Source: JADKIH01 sp031427625
GTDB taxonomy: Bacteria; Bacteroidota; Bacteroidia; AKYH767-A; 2013-40CM-41-45
Direction: 5' to 3'
Assembly: GCA_031427625.1 (NCBI GenBank)
Contig: JANPNV010000095.1
Coordinates: 3,328 to 67,327 of the forward strand
DNA length: 64,000 nt
Shown here: positions 36,472 to 43,889 of the stretch, piece after piece
Position numbering within the stretch: the first letter of the stretch is position 1
How the letters are laid out: each line of letters begins with the position of its first letter
Notes under the pieces: generated by a model
What the model saw: the letters and a program-made list of their open reading frames with translations, nothing else
Databases searched by the model: none
Told to the model about the DNA's origin: nothing
Translations under genes and position numbers: made by a program

Positions 36472-36799
36472 ATTTTCTAAATTGTCTGCGAATTTAAGGA
36501 AAGCATTTTAAAGTTTTTTAAATGACAAGCCTATGTTATTGACTAAATTTAAGTATTTGTCTTCCTTTCTTAAGTCTTCCTTGTGTCTTTATCGTTATTT
36601 TGCTATACGGAATTTATAGTAAATGGATTAGTAACAAAATGCCCACAAAGGTCTTCATAGGGAATATAAAGCGATTTATATTGTATCTGACTTTGTTCGA
36701 TTTTGCTGTTCTTTCTATTGCCGATTGTTAGTAAAGTTTGTTTGAAAATCATTTATGAGAATATCAATTTAAAAATTTCGTTCTTTATCTTTCGCATAT
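36472..36799. other. 328-bp intergenic region upstream of mpl
   Basis: The region is AT-rich and non-coding, between two divergent genes. It contains a perfect 8-bp AT dyad with a 4-base loop (36663-36670 and 36675-36682). TATCTTTC, about 6 bp before ATG 36800, resembles a -7 box. Nothing else is recognised. Confidence 0.4.
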
Positions 36800-38197
36800 A
36801 TGAAAAATCAAGGGGACAATCGTTTTCACTTTATTGCTATTGGAGGTGCAGCTATGCATAATCTTGCATTGGCTTTGCATAACAATGGTTATTTTATATC
36901 CGGTTCGGATGATGAGATTATGGAGCCATCCTTATCAAGGTTAAAGTCTTCCGGCTTGCTTCCTGAAAAGGAGGGGTGGTACCCCGAAAAAATTACCAAA
37001 GATCTTGACGGGGTAATTTTGGGGATGCATGCCAGAGCGGAAAATCCGGAACTACTCAGAGCAATAGAGATTGGCATTCCTGTTTATTCATTTCCTGAAT
37101 TTTTATTCGAACATTCTAAAAATAAACAACGGGTCGTCATCGGTGGAAGTCATGGAAAGACCAGTATCACTTCGATGATTCTTCATGTGTTGAAGCATGA
37201 GAATTTTGATTTCGATTACATGGTCGGTGCAAAAGTAGAAGGTTTTGATACGATGGTGCGATTAAGCAATGCGCCGTTAATTATTCTTGAAGGTGATGAA
37301 TATCTTTCTTCTCCTGTCGATCGACGACCAAAATTTCATCTTTATCAGGCAACTATTGGATTGATAAGCGGAATCGCATGGGATCATATTAACGTCTTCC
37401 CGACGTACGATGAATATTTCAACCCTTTTAAAATATTTGCTGATGCCATTCCTGCTAATGGTCAGTTTATTTATTGCGATACAGACGAAGAAGTTCACAG
37501 ATTGTCTGAGATTACAGTTACAAAGGCAAAAAAAATCCCCTATGGAATTCCTCAATATGAGATTCGAAATGGAGAGAGTTTTCTAATCACTTCCTCCGGA
37601 AAAATTTCGTTGTCAATATTCGGAGAACATAATATGATGAACATCGAAGGCGCACGATTGGCCTGTAATGCAATTGGTGTTGATGACAAAAGATTTTATA
37701 AATCGATCGGATCATTCAAGGGTGCTTCAAGGAGACTGGAACTTATTGCAAAGAATAATTCTGTTGCGGTGTATCGTGATTTTGCTCATTCTCCATCTAA
37801 GCTGAAAGCAACCGTCAACGCAGTTCGTCAACAATACCCCAATCGCAAATTGGTGGCCTGTATGGAGCTTCATACTTTCAGTAGTCTGAATGAAAAATTT
37901 CTGGACCAATATGCAGGGTCTATGGATGAGGCAGATATTGCAATCGTTTATTTTAATCCACATACAGTAAGTCATAAAAAGTTGCAACCTGTTACAGAGG
38001 AAATGATTCTTAAGTCATTTGCAAACCCAAACATCAGAGTATTTACTGATTCAGTATCCATGCAAAAGGAGTTATCAAAAATTTCAATTGATGGAAGTGT
38101 TTTTCTTCTCATGAGTTCAGGAACATTCGATGGAATGAATATGCAGGAATTCGGAATGAATATAACAGGAGGGAAGCCTGTTGCAGAGCAACATTGA
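36800..38197 (+). CDS. mpl: UDP-N-acetylmuramate:tripeptide ligase Mpl (murein recycling)
   Basis: This 465-residue Mur-ligase family protein has an N-terminal Rossmann-like domain (FIAIGGAAMHNLALALHNNGY, 11-31), a P-loop GSHGKTS at 116-122, and middle-domain motifs ILEGDEYLSSPVD and SGIAWDHINVFPTYDEY. The C-terminal domain contains GASRRLELIAKNNSVAVYRDFAHSPSKLKATV. The DEYLSS and DFAHSP signatures fit Mpl better than MurC. Mpl rejoins recycled murein peptides to UDP-MurNAc in the cytoplasm. It overlaps no other gene, and the DUF1573 gene follows at once. Confidence 0.88.
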   Translation: MKNQGDNRFHFIAIGGAAMHNLALALHNNGYFISGSDDEIMEPSLSRLKSSGLLPEKEGWYPEKITKDLDGVILGMHARAENPELLRAIEIGIPVYSFPEFLFEHSKNKQRVVIGGSHGKTSITSMILHVLKHENFDFDYMVGAKVEGFDTMVRLSNAPLIILEGDEYLSSPVDRRPKFHLYQATIGLISGIAWDHINVFPTYDEYFNPFKIFADAIPANGQFIYCDTDEEVHRLSEITVTKAKKIPYGIPQYEIRNGESFLITSSGKISLSIFGEHNMMNIEGARLACNAIGVDDKRFYKSIGSFKGASRRLELIAKNNSVAVYRDFAHSPSKLKATVNAVRQQYPNRKLVACMELHTFSSLNEKFLDQYAGSMDEADIAIVYFNPHTVSHKKLQPVTEEMILKSFANPNIRVFTDSVSMQKELSKISIDGSVFLLMSSGTFDGMNMQEFGMNITGGKPVAEQH

Positions 38198-38198
38198 T

Positions 38199-38969
38199 AT
38201 GAAATATTATTTATTGTTAATATTAGTCGTATTTATTTATTCATCAAACTCATCTGCGCAGTATGGATCTACAAGTCCGCTATTGCAGGACCAGTATGGA
38301 AAGAAGTATGGAAATCTCCGATTATCGGCCACCCGTTTTGAACTTGGAGTTGTGATGAATAATGAGGTAAGGATGGATACTATCTGGTTATTAAATACAG
38401 GAATCGTCGCGATGAATGTGGCATCAGGAATTAAGAATTCTCCGTTTCTGAAGATAGCAGTTATCGGATCTCCACTATCGTCAGGAGGGAAAGGAATAAT
38501 CACCTTAACCTACGATGCCACAAATGTTAATGACTACGGTTATAGACTTGACAGAATTCCGTTTAATACTGACGATGTTTTACAACCTCAAAAATTCCTG
38601 ATGGTAGCTGCAGAGATTCATGAATATTTTCCTCCAGCTTCAATAGATGCAAAACTTCCGCATTTGAAAATTGCTGAATCTGTCTATTCATTTGGAAAAA
38701 TAAAACAAGGAGAGAAAGCAACCCATGATTATAAAATTTATAATGATGGCACCGCTGTTTTACTTTTTCGTAAAGTGAAATCAAATTGTACATGCATAAA
38801 AGCAACTATGCTAAAGAAGGAAATTATGCCGGGAGATTCGACTCTGGTTCATGTCGAATATGATTCTACCGTTAAAACGGGTTCTGATTCAAGAACGATT
38901 TCATTGTTTACTAATGACCCGTCAAGCCCGGAAGTTCGATTCGAATTTTTTGGAGAAATAATTAAATGA
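38199..38969 (+). CDS. DUF1573 secreted protein
   Basis: The start is placed at ATG 38199, which opens a good signal peptide (MKYYLLLILVVFIYSSNSSAQ). An in-frame ATG at 38181 inside mpl adds only MQSNID. The 256-residue product has two Ig-like ASH-type beta sandwiches. The second has the DUF1573 hallmarks: YSFGKIKQGEKATHDYKIYNDG, CTCIKATMLKKEIMPGDSTLVHVEYDS and TISLFTNDPSSPEVRF. It is presumably periplasmic or surface exposed. The function is unknown. It converges on dnaN with 10 bp between them. Confidence 0.88.
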   Translation: MKYYLLLILVVFIYSSNSSAQYGSTSPLLQDQYGKKYGNLRLSATRFELGVVMNNEVRMDTIWLLNTGIVAMNVASGIKNSPFLKIAVIGSPLSSGGKGIITLTYDATNVNDYGYRLDRIPFNTDDVLQPQKFLMVAAEIHEYFPPASIDAKLPHLKIAESVYSFGKIKQGEKATHDYKIYNDGTAVLLFRKVKSNCTCIKATMLKKEIMPGDSTLVHVEYDSTVKTGSDSRTISLFTNDPSSPEVRFEFFGEIIK

Positions 38970-38979
38970 AAAGTGTTTT

Positions 38980-40104
38980 CTAATTGTTAAGCATCACAGG
39001 CATAACTAGCATCAGAATATCTTCTTTGATCTCTTCGGATTCTGCAGGAACAAGTATGCCGGCACGATTGGGTGCAGACATTTCAACGGATACATTCACG
39101 CTGTCGAGGTTACTCAACATTTCGGTAAGGAACCTTGCATTGAAACCTATTTCCATGTCTTCGCCATCAAACTGGCAGGATAGTCTCTCGTTGGCTTCAT
39201 TGGCGAAGTCAAGATCTTCTGCGCTGATTTGTAATTCGCTTCCTGTAATTTTCAGTCTTACCTGATGAGTGGTTTTATTAGAAAAAATTGAAACGCGTCT
39301 TACGGAATTCAGAAGTGCTGTTCGTGAGATTGTAAGTTTGTTAGGATTATCCACAGGGATTACTGCTTCGTAATTTGGATATCTTCCATCAATAAGTCTG
39401 CACATGAGCGAATGATTTCCAAATTCGAAAAATGCATTGCTGTCGTTGTAGCTGATTTTTACATCATCTTTTGTATCACTCAAAATGTTTTTAAGAAGAT
39501 TCAATGGCTTCTTTGGAACAATAAAAGTTCCTTCATTCGTATTCTTAAGATCGTTACGGCGGTAACGGACCATTTTATGTGCATCAGTAGCAACAAATGT
39601 GATATTGTCTTTACTTAACTGAAAGAAAACGCCAGACATAACAGGACGTAACTCGTCGTTGCCTGTAGCAAACAGTGATTTATTAATTGCATCCAAAAGG
39701 GTTGAAGATCCCAGGTTAAATGATTTCGCATTTTCCATTTGAGGAATCTTTGGATATTCTTCGCCATCGAAACCAGTCAGTTTGTATTTTCCATAATCAG
39801 AAACAATCTCTATTGCATGACTCTTATCGTCTATTAAAAAGGTGAGAGGCTGTTCCTGAAATGTTTTTAACGTGTCTAGAAGAATTTTTGCGGGTATTGC
39901 AATCTTTCCGCCATCCTTAGAATCGTTCACCGGAAGGGTAGTGATCATCGTTGATTCCATATCAGAAGCAGAAACCAGTAACTGTCCCTTGTCGATTATA
40001 AAGAGAAAATTATCGAGAATAGGTAATGGATTTGTGGAGTTTAATACACCGCTGATCTGCTGAAGATGTTTTTGTAAAAGTCCACTGGAAACTATAAATT
40101 TCAT
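38980..40104 (-). CDS. dnaN: DNA polymerase III beta subunit (sliding clamp)
   Basis: DnaN forms the ring that holds the replicative polymerase on DNA. The 374-residue length and three-domain repeat fit, starting MKFIVSSGLLQKHLQQISGVLN. Family motifs include NPLPILDNFLF, VSASDMESTM, SGVFFQLSKDNITFVATDAHKMVRY and RLIDGRYPNYEAVIP. The C-terminal end is ILMLVMPVMLNN, the usual clamp terminus. It is downstream of the gldF-gldG-DUF4340 group on the same strand, with a 167-bp gap that may hold its own promoter. Confidence 0.97.
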   Translation of the reverse strand: MKFIVSSGLLQKHLQQISGVLNSTNPLPILDNFLFIIDKGQLLVSASDMESTMITTLPVNDSKDGGKIAIPAKILLDTLKTFQEQPLTFLIDDKSHAIEIVSDYGKYKLTGFDGEEYPKIPQMENAKSFNLGSSTLLDAINKSLFATGNDELRPVMSGVFFQLSKDNITFVATDAHKMVRYRRNDLKNTNEGTFIVPKKPLNLLKNILSDTKDDVKISYNDSNAFFEFGNHSLMCRLIDGRYPNYEAVIPVDNPNKLTISRTALLNSVRRVSIFSNKTTHQVRLKITGSELQISAEDLDFANEANERLSCQFDGEDMEIGFNARFLTEMLSNLDSVNVSVEMSAPNRAGILVPAESEEIKEDILMLVMPVMLNN

Positions 40105-40138
40105 TGTTAAGAGGATTTAAGCGTAAGCTTTGTTTGAT

Positions 40139-40164
40139 CATTCATAATCAGAAAATTATGAATG
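40139..40164. promoter_or_regulatory. 10-bp dyad in the dnaN leader
   Basis: CATTCATAAT (40139-40148) and ATTATGAATG (40155-40164) are perfect reverse complements around 6 bases. It lies 35 bp upstream of the dnaN start. It is an AT-rich stem without a T-tract on the minus strand, so an operator or leader structure is as likely as a terminator for the upstream gene. Confidence 0.45.
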
Positions 40165-40217
40165 TTGAAGAGAAGCAAAGCGATTGCTACAAACCTACAT
40201 GATTCGGCTTAAACCGC

Positions 40218-40225
40218 CAAAGGTA
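40218..40225 (-). promoter_or_regulatory. Possible -7 box for dnaN
   Basis: The minus strand reads TACCTTTG, matching TAnnTTTG, about 114 bp before ATG 40104. No TTG is found at ideal spacing upstream, so the call is weak. If used, it gives dnaN a leader of about 105 bases containing the dyad at 40139-40164. Confidence 0.35.
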
Positions 40226-40271
40226 TTCGCCTGTAAGTCAGGTTTAAATTATCAACAATAAGTTTAAAACT

Positions 40272-41312
40272 TTACTTTTTTCTACTGGCTTTGGACCTCG
40301 CTGCATCAAAATCTGATAACTGCCTAAGCAAAACATCGAAGGTATAATGTTGAAGTACTACAAATTCCTTCTCAGGTTTCACAAAACCGAACATCCTGTC
40401 AAGGTCATATTTTAATGGATTTCCGAGAGAATCTTGCTGACTTAATGAACTGGTTGATATGGGCATGGGATAAATATCGATCTCTTTCCTTTCGTTTTTT
40501 ACATCCATAACACTTATGGTGACTGACGGCTGTGACTGCAACATGGAGTCTTTAGACATGTCACTTACCTTATCAGCTTTCGATTCATAGTAAACATTCC
40601 TGAAAAAAGCCAGGTAATTGTCGACGGCAACTGAATCGACATATTTGAGTTGGCCATTTAAGGGTGATGCGACATGATATTTTCCGGCTTCGGATTGAAT
40701 GGCGAAGGACTTCTCAGGATAATATGTATAGTTCACACTAACTTCTTTGATCTCTTCCGGGTTGAGTTTGAATAGTCTTGGAGTTTTCCAAGCTTCGAGT
40801 CCGGGGTTATAGCGGGGAGTAAGGTATCCTGTAAATCCGGGAATCTCGGTGACGAAGGGTACGGATGAGTTTTCGAGCATCATGAATGTGCCTGTAGCAT
40901 CTTCAGTATGTCCTCCTACATAATAAATTTTTGCAGGCTTTGCTTCACGATTCAGATAGATCTCACACTTAATGCCTGTTGATGCAAGCATTTTGATGAT
41001 GTTATTATACGCTGCATTGGCAACCCGCGTTTTAATCTGAACCTGATAAATGGCGTCAAGTAATATTTTTAATAAATCCTGTTTCGGCTCATACTGTCCA
41101 TTCATAATCCACTTGCCGCTTTCGTTTCTTTCGAGGGAAACTTGGTTCCCGTTTCTATCGGCGAGGAAAATTTTTGTAATCGCAGAAGTATCTTTTACGG
41201 CAAAATCTTTTAGCTCAGTTCTTATTGTTGTATCACTGCTTCTGTAAATAAAATATCCGGTTGCAGCAAGTAGTAAAATAAGGATTAGTATAAGTGATTT
41301 GTTCTTCTTCAT
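40272..41312 (-). CDS. DUF4340 domain protein of the gldFG locus
   Basis: This 346-residue protein has one N-terminal membrane segment (about 4-22, SLILILILLLAATGYFIY) and a large extracytoplasmic part. DUF4340-type repeats are visible: ITKIFLADRNGNQVSLERNESGKWIMNGQYEP, then EDATGTFMMLENSSVPFVTEIPGF, then KEVSVNYTYYPEKSFAIQSEAGKYHV. DUF4340 proteins commonly accompany GldG-type ABC systems. Its start shares one base with the gldG stop, so it is coupled to gldG and probably acts in the same complex. Confidence 0.88.
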   Translation of the reverse strand: MKKNKSLILILILLLAATGYFIYRSSDTTIRTELKDFAVKDTSAITKIFLADRNGNQVSLERNESGKWIMNGQYEPKQDLLKILLDAIYQVQIKTRVANAAYNNIIKMLASTGIKCEIYLNREAKPAKIYYVGGHTEDATGTFMMLENSSVPFVTEIPGFTGYLTPRYNPGLEAWKTPRLFKLNPEEIKEVSVNYTYYPEKSFAIQSEAGKYHVASPLNGQLKYVDSVAVDNYLAFFRNVYYESKADKVSDMSKDSMLQSQPSVTISVMDVKNERKEIDIYPMPISTSSLSQQDSLGNPLKYDLDRMFGFVKPEKEFVVLQHYTFDVLLRQLSDFDAARSKASRKK

Positions 41313-42997
41313 TAATGTTCAAACTTTTTCCTCTTGATAAAATTAAACAGAATACCAAAAAGTATTACGAGGACAACAGGAGTAACTACATTGGTCCATT
41401 GTATAAATGCCTTTTTTTCAATCTTGGCAGGATCCAATAGCCGTAGCTTTAATTCCTTCCCTCTGAGACCCAGTATTTCTCTGTTACCACATAGGAAGTC
41501 GATACAGTTCAGGAGAAAATTTCTGTTCCCATACGTCTGACCTGTAAACCTGTCATATCCCATCGGATAAATATTGCCCTTTTTACTAACATAATTGGTA
41601 ATAATATCGGCATCACCCGTTACGATCATACTGGTCTGAATGCTTTTCTTTTTGAATTGAATTTCCTGAGCATTTGCAAGTCGATCCGGAATTCTGTTTA
41701 CATAATTCGATTCAAAATTTCCTTCGAGTAAAACAGCAATGGGAATAAAATGTTTACTGAAAAGTTTCGGATCAGGATTATCTCTAAGCATATTCAGGCT
41801 GACACGTGCAGGTGCCATCTGAAGCCGGCTGAATTTACCTGTAGTCAATAGTATTGTCTTATTTACACCTTCTGCTTCAATTGTGTCGATAGAGCTGACG
41901 AATTCACCCTTCACAACATTCAGGTTGTGTACTATCGGATTTGTACTTTCTGTTGATAGCAATGGGAAATAATACCAGGGAAGCAGCTGTTGGCGTGGCT
42001 GATTTCCGACGTATCCGGTGACGATTGGTATGGAAGCAGCTTGCAGATCCATTACCAGATCAGAATTAATCCGGACGCCATATTTAAAAAGCATGTCATC
42101 GATGTTCAGTTCGATCGGAATAGCCACATTCGTACTGGAACCGGTAAGACTATCCATGTTGATCTGCATTTTATCGATAAGCCATAAAACTTTTCCGCCA
42201 TTCATGATGTATTGATCAAGAATGAATTTGTCTTTTTCTTCAAACGGAGTATCAGGGCCGGCGATTACGAGTGCATCAAAATCGTTAAGTGCGCCAAGTC
42301 TTCCCTGGATAGTTATGGTGTCTACTTTATAAAATTCGTCAAGTGCACGCGCAGCATCGCTGATGCGTGTAGATGCTATTTCTTTCTGTCCCTGTAAAAA
42401 TCCGATTTTAGTTCCGCGTTCAACAGTAATTTTTCTGAGAAGGCTTGTAATTTCGTATTCAAGACTTTCGATAGAATTGTTCAGCATTTCTTCAGGAGAA
42501 CTTCCCATGCGGCTTTTCAAAAGTTGTAGTGGCGTCTCACGACTTCTATAAGTGACCATAGCCCCGGGAAAAATTATTTTCTGTGACTGACCCGACTGAT
42601 CTTTCTGTTCCAGATTTGTCGGATATAGACCCTTCTCGGCAAGTTGCTTGTATAACTGCATCCTGTCTTTTTCATCTCCGGCAGTAGCAGGATCTATAAA
42701 TTCATATTCGATATTTGCACCTGAGTAAATTCTGAATTCGTCAAGCAATTCTCGTGTCGAATTCTTGAGTCTGTTGAACCCCGGGGGCAAATCGCCATCC
42801 AGGTAAATTTTAAAGAAGACTACATCACTGAGATTTCGTGAAAGTTCTTTCGAAGATTCAGATAAAGAATATCTTTTCTCCTGTGTCATGTCTATCCGCA
42901 AAAACAAATATCTGCCAAGGATATTTACCACGATGAGTATGGCTATCAATAGAAATAATTGAAGCAGACTCTGTTTTTTTATATTCTTTATCGCCAT
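41312..42997 (-). CDS. gldG: Gliding-motility ABC transporter accessory protein GldG
   Basis: This 561-residue protein has an N-terminal membrane segment (about 10-32), a long extracytoplasmic GldG domain (IDMTQEKRYSLSESSKELSRNLSDVVFFKIYLDG, EFRIYSGANIEYEFIDP, KIGFLQGQKEI, FDALVIAGPDTPFEEKDKFILDQYIMNGGKVLWLID), and a final membrane segment near 538-556. GldG pairs with the GldF permease and the GldA ATPase, which are needed for gliding in Flavobacterium. It starts 4 bp after the gldF stop. No gldA ATPase gene lies in this window. Confidence 0.92.
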   Translation of the reverse strand: MAIKNIKKQSLLQLFLLIAILIVVNILGRYLFLRIDMTQEKRYSLSESSKELSRNLSDVVFFKIYLDGDLPPGFNRLKNSTRELLDEFRIYSGANIEYEFIDPATAGDEKDRMQLYKQLAEKGLYPTNLEQKDQSGQSQKIIFPGAMVTYRSRETPLQLLKSRMGSSPEEMLNNSIESLEYEITSLLRKITVERGTKIGFLQGQKEIASTRISDAARALDEFYKVDTITIQGRLGALNDFDALVIAGPDTPFEEKDKFILDQYIMNGGKVLWLIDKMQINMDSLTGSSTNVAIPIELNIDDMLFKYGVRINSDLVMDLQAASIPIVTGYVGNQPRQQLLPWYYFPLLSTESTNPIVHNLNVVKGEFVSSIDTIEAEGVNKTILLTTGKFSRLQMAPARVSLNMLRDNPDPKLFSKHFIPIAVLLEGNFESNYVNRIPDRLANAQEIQFKKKSIQTSMIVTGDADIITNYVSKKGNIYPMGYDRFTGQTYGNRNFLLNCIDFLCGNREILGLRGKELKLRLLDPAKIEKKAFIQWTNVVTPVVLVILFGILFNFIKRKKFEH

Positions 42998-43001
42998 GAA
43001 T

Positions 43002-43736
43002 CTACCATTTTCTTTTTTCGAGAATGAATCGGGTGAGAAACAAAAAAAGTGCTGTAAGCGAAATGAAGTATATGATGTCGCGTGAATCTATTACTCCTCG
43101 ACTAAGTGATTTGTAGTGTAAACTGACTCCCATTGAAGAAAGTATATTGTTCAGCAACGGTGATGAAGCGATTGAACCAATAAACTCAAAGCCCATATAA
43201 AAAAAGAAAGAGAAAAGTACTGCAAGAATAAAGGCGACTATCTGATTAGAGGATAAGGCCGAACAAAAAATGCCGATCGCTGAAAATCCACTGCACAAGA
43301 ATATCAGTCCAATGTAAGATCCAAAAATGCCTGCAACATCGATGTTGCCTGTTGGTGTTGCCAGGTAATACAGACTGATGAAATAAATTAATGTGGGCAG
43401 AAGGGCAATAAGTACAAGAAATACTGCTGATAAATATTTAGCAGCAACAATCTGCATGTCTGACAGTGGTCTTGTAAGAAGAAGTTCAATGGTACCTGAT
43501 TTTTGTTCTTCGGCAAACATTCTCATAGTTACCGCCGGGATCAGGAAAAGGAAAAGCCAGGGTGCAAGCACGAAAAGCGAATCGAGTGTAGCATATCCGT
43601 ATTCAATAATATTAAAATCGCTACCGGGAAAAACCCACATTATTAATCCGGTTCCACTTAGAAATACAAACAGCACGATATAGCCGGTAAGCGAACTGAA
43701 AAAACTATTTATCTCTTTTCTGAATAATGCGAACAC
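43002..43736 (-). CDS. gldF: Gliding-motility ABC transporter permease GldF
   Basis: I place the start at GTG 43736, giving about 244 residues opening MFALFRKEINSFFSSLTGYIV, which matches the known GldF N-terminus. A TTG start at 43781 would add 15 unlikely residues. Six membrane segments are visible, with the conserved WLFLFLIPAVTMRMFAEEQKSGTIELLLTRPLSD loop typical of ABC-2 type permeases. It is the first gene of the gldF-gldG-DUF4340 operon and precedes dnaN. Gliding itself cannot be concluded, because non-gliding Bacteroidota also carry this operon. Confidence 0.9.
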   Translation of the reverse strand: MFALFRKEINSFFSSLTGYIVLFVFLSGTGLIMWVFPGSDFNIIEYGYATLDSLFVLAPWLFLFLIPAVTMRMFAEEQKSGTIELLLTRPLSDMQIVAAKYLSAVFLVLIALLPTLIYFISLYYLATPTGNIDVAGIFGSYIGLIFLCSGFSAIGIFCSALSSNQIVAFILAVLFSFFFYMGFEFIGSIASSPLLNNILSSMGVSLHYKSLSRGVIDSRDIIYFISLTALFLFLTRFILEKRKW

Positions 43737-43840
43737 TAAATATTTTTTTTGTGGTCGTAAAAGTAAATAATTAGTTGACAAAGCGTCAACGTTCGTTTAA
43801 TGTAATTAACAGAATGGATACAATTTGTTGTAAACAAAAA

Positions 43841-43867
43841 AAAACGCAGACCGGCGGCCTGCGTTTT
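43841..43867 (-). terminator. Intrinsic terminator of the SprB-repeat gene
   Basis: Arms 43841-43849 and 43859-43867 pair perfectly over 9 bp (AAAACGCAG with CTGCGTTTT) around a 9-base GC-rich loop. On the minus strand a run of T follows the stem, as in rho-independent terminators. It sits 23 bp past the stop at 43890 and upstream of gldF. Confidence 0.9.
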
Positions 43868-43889
43868 ATCACTAAAAACTATGATTGGC

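Noticed and set aside
43737..43781. 15-residue N-terminal extension of GldF
   Set aside because: It would start at TTG and adds residues not present in GldF homologues. GTG 43736 matches the family start.
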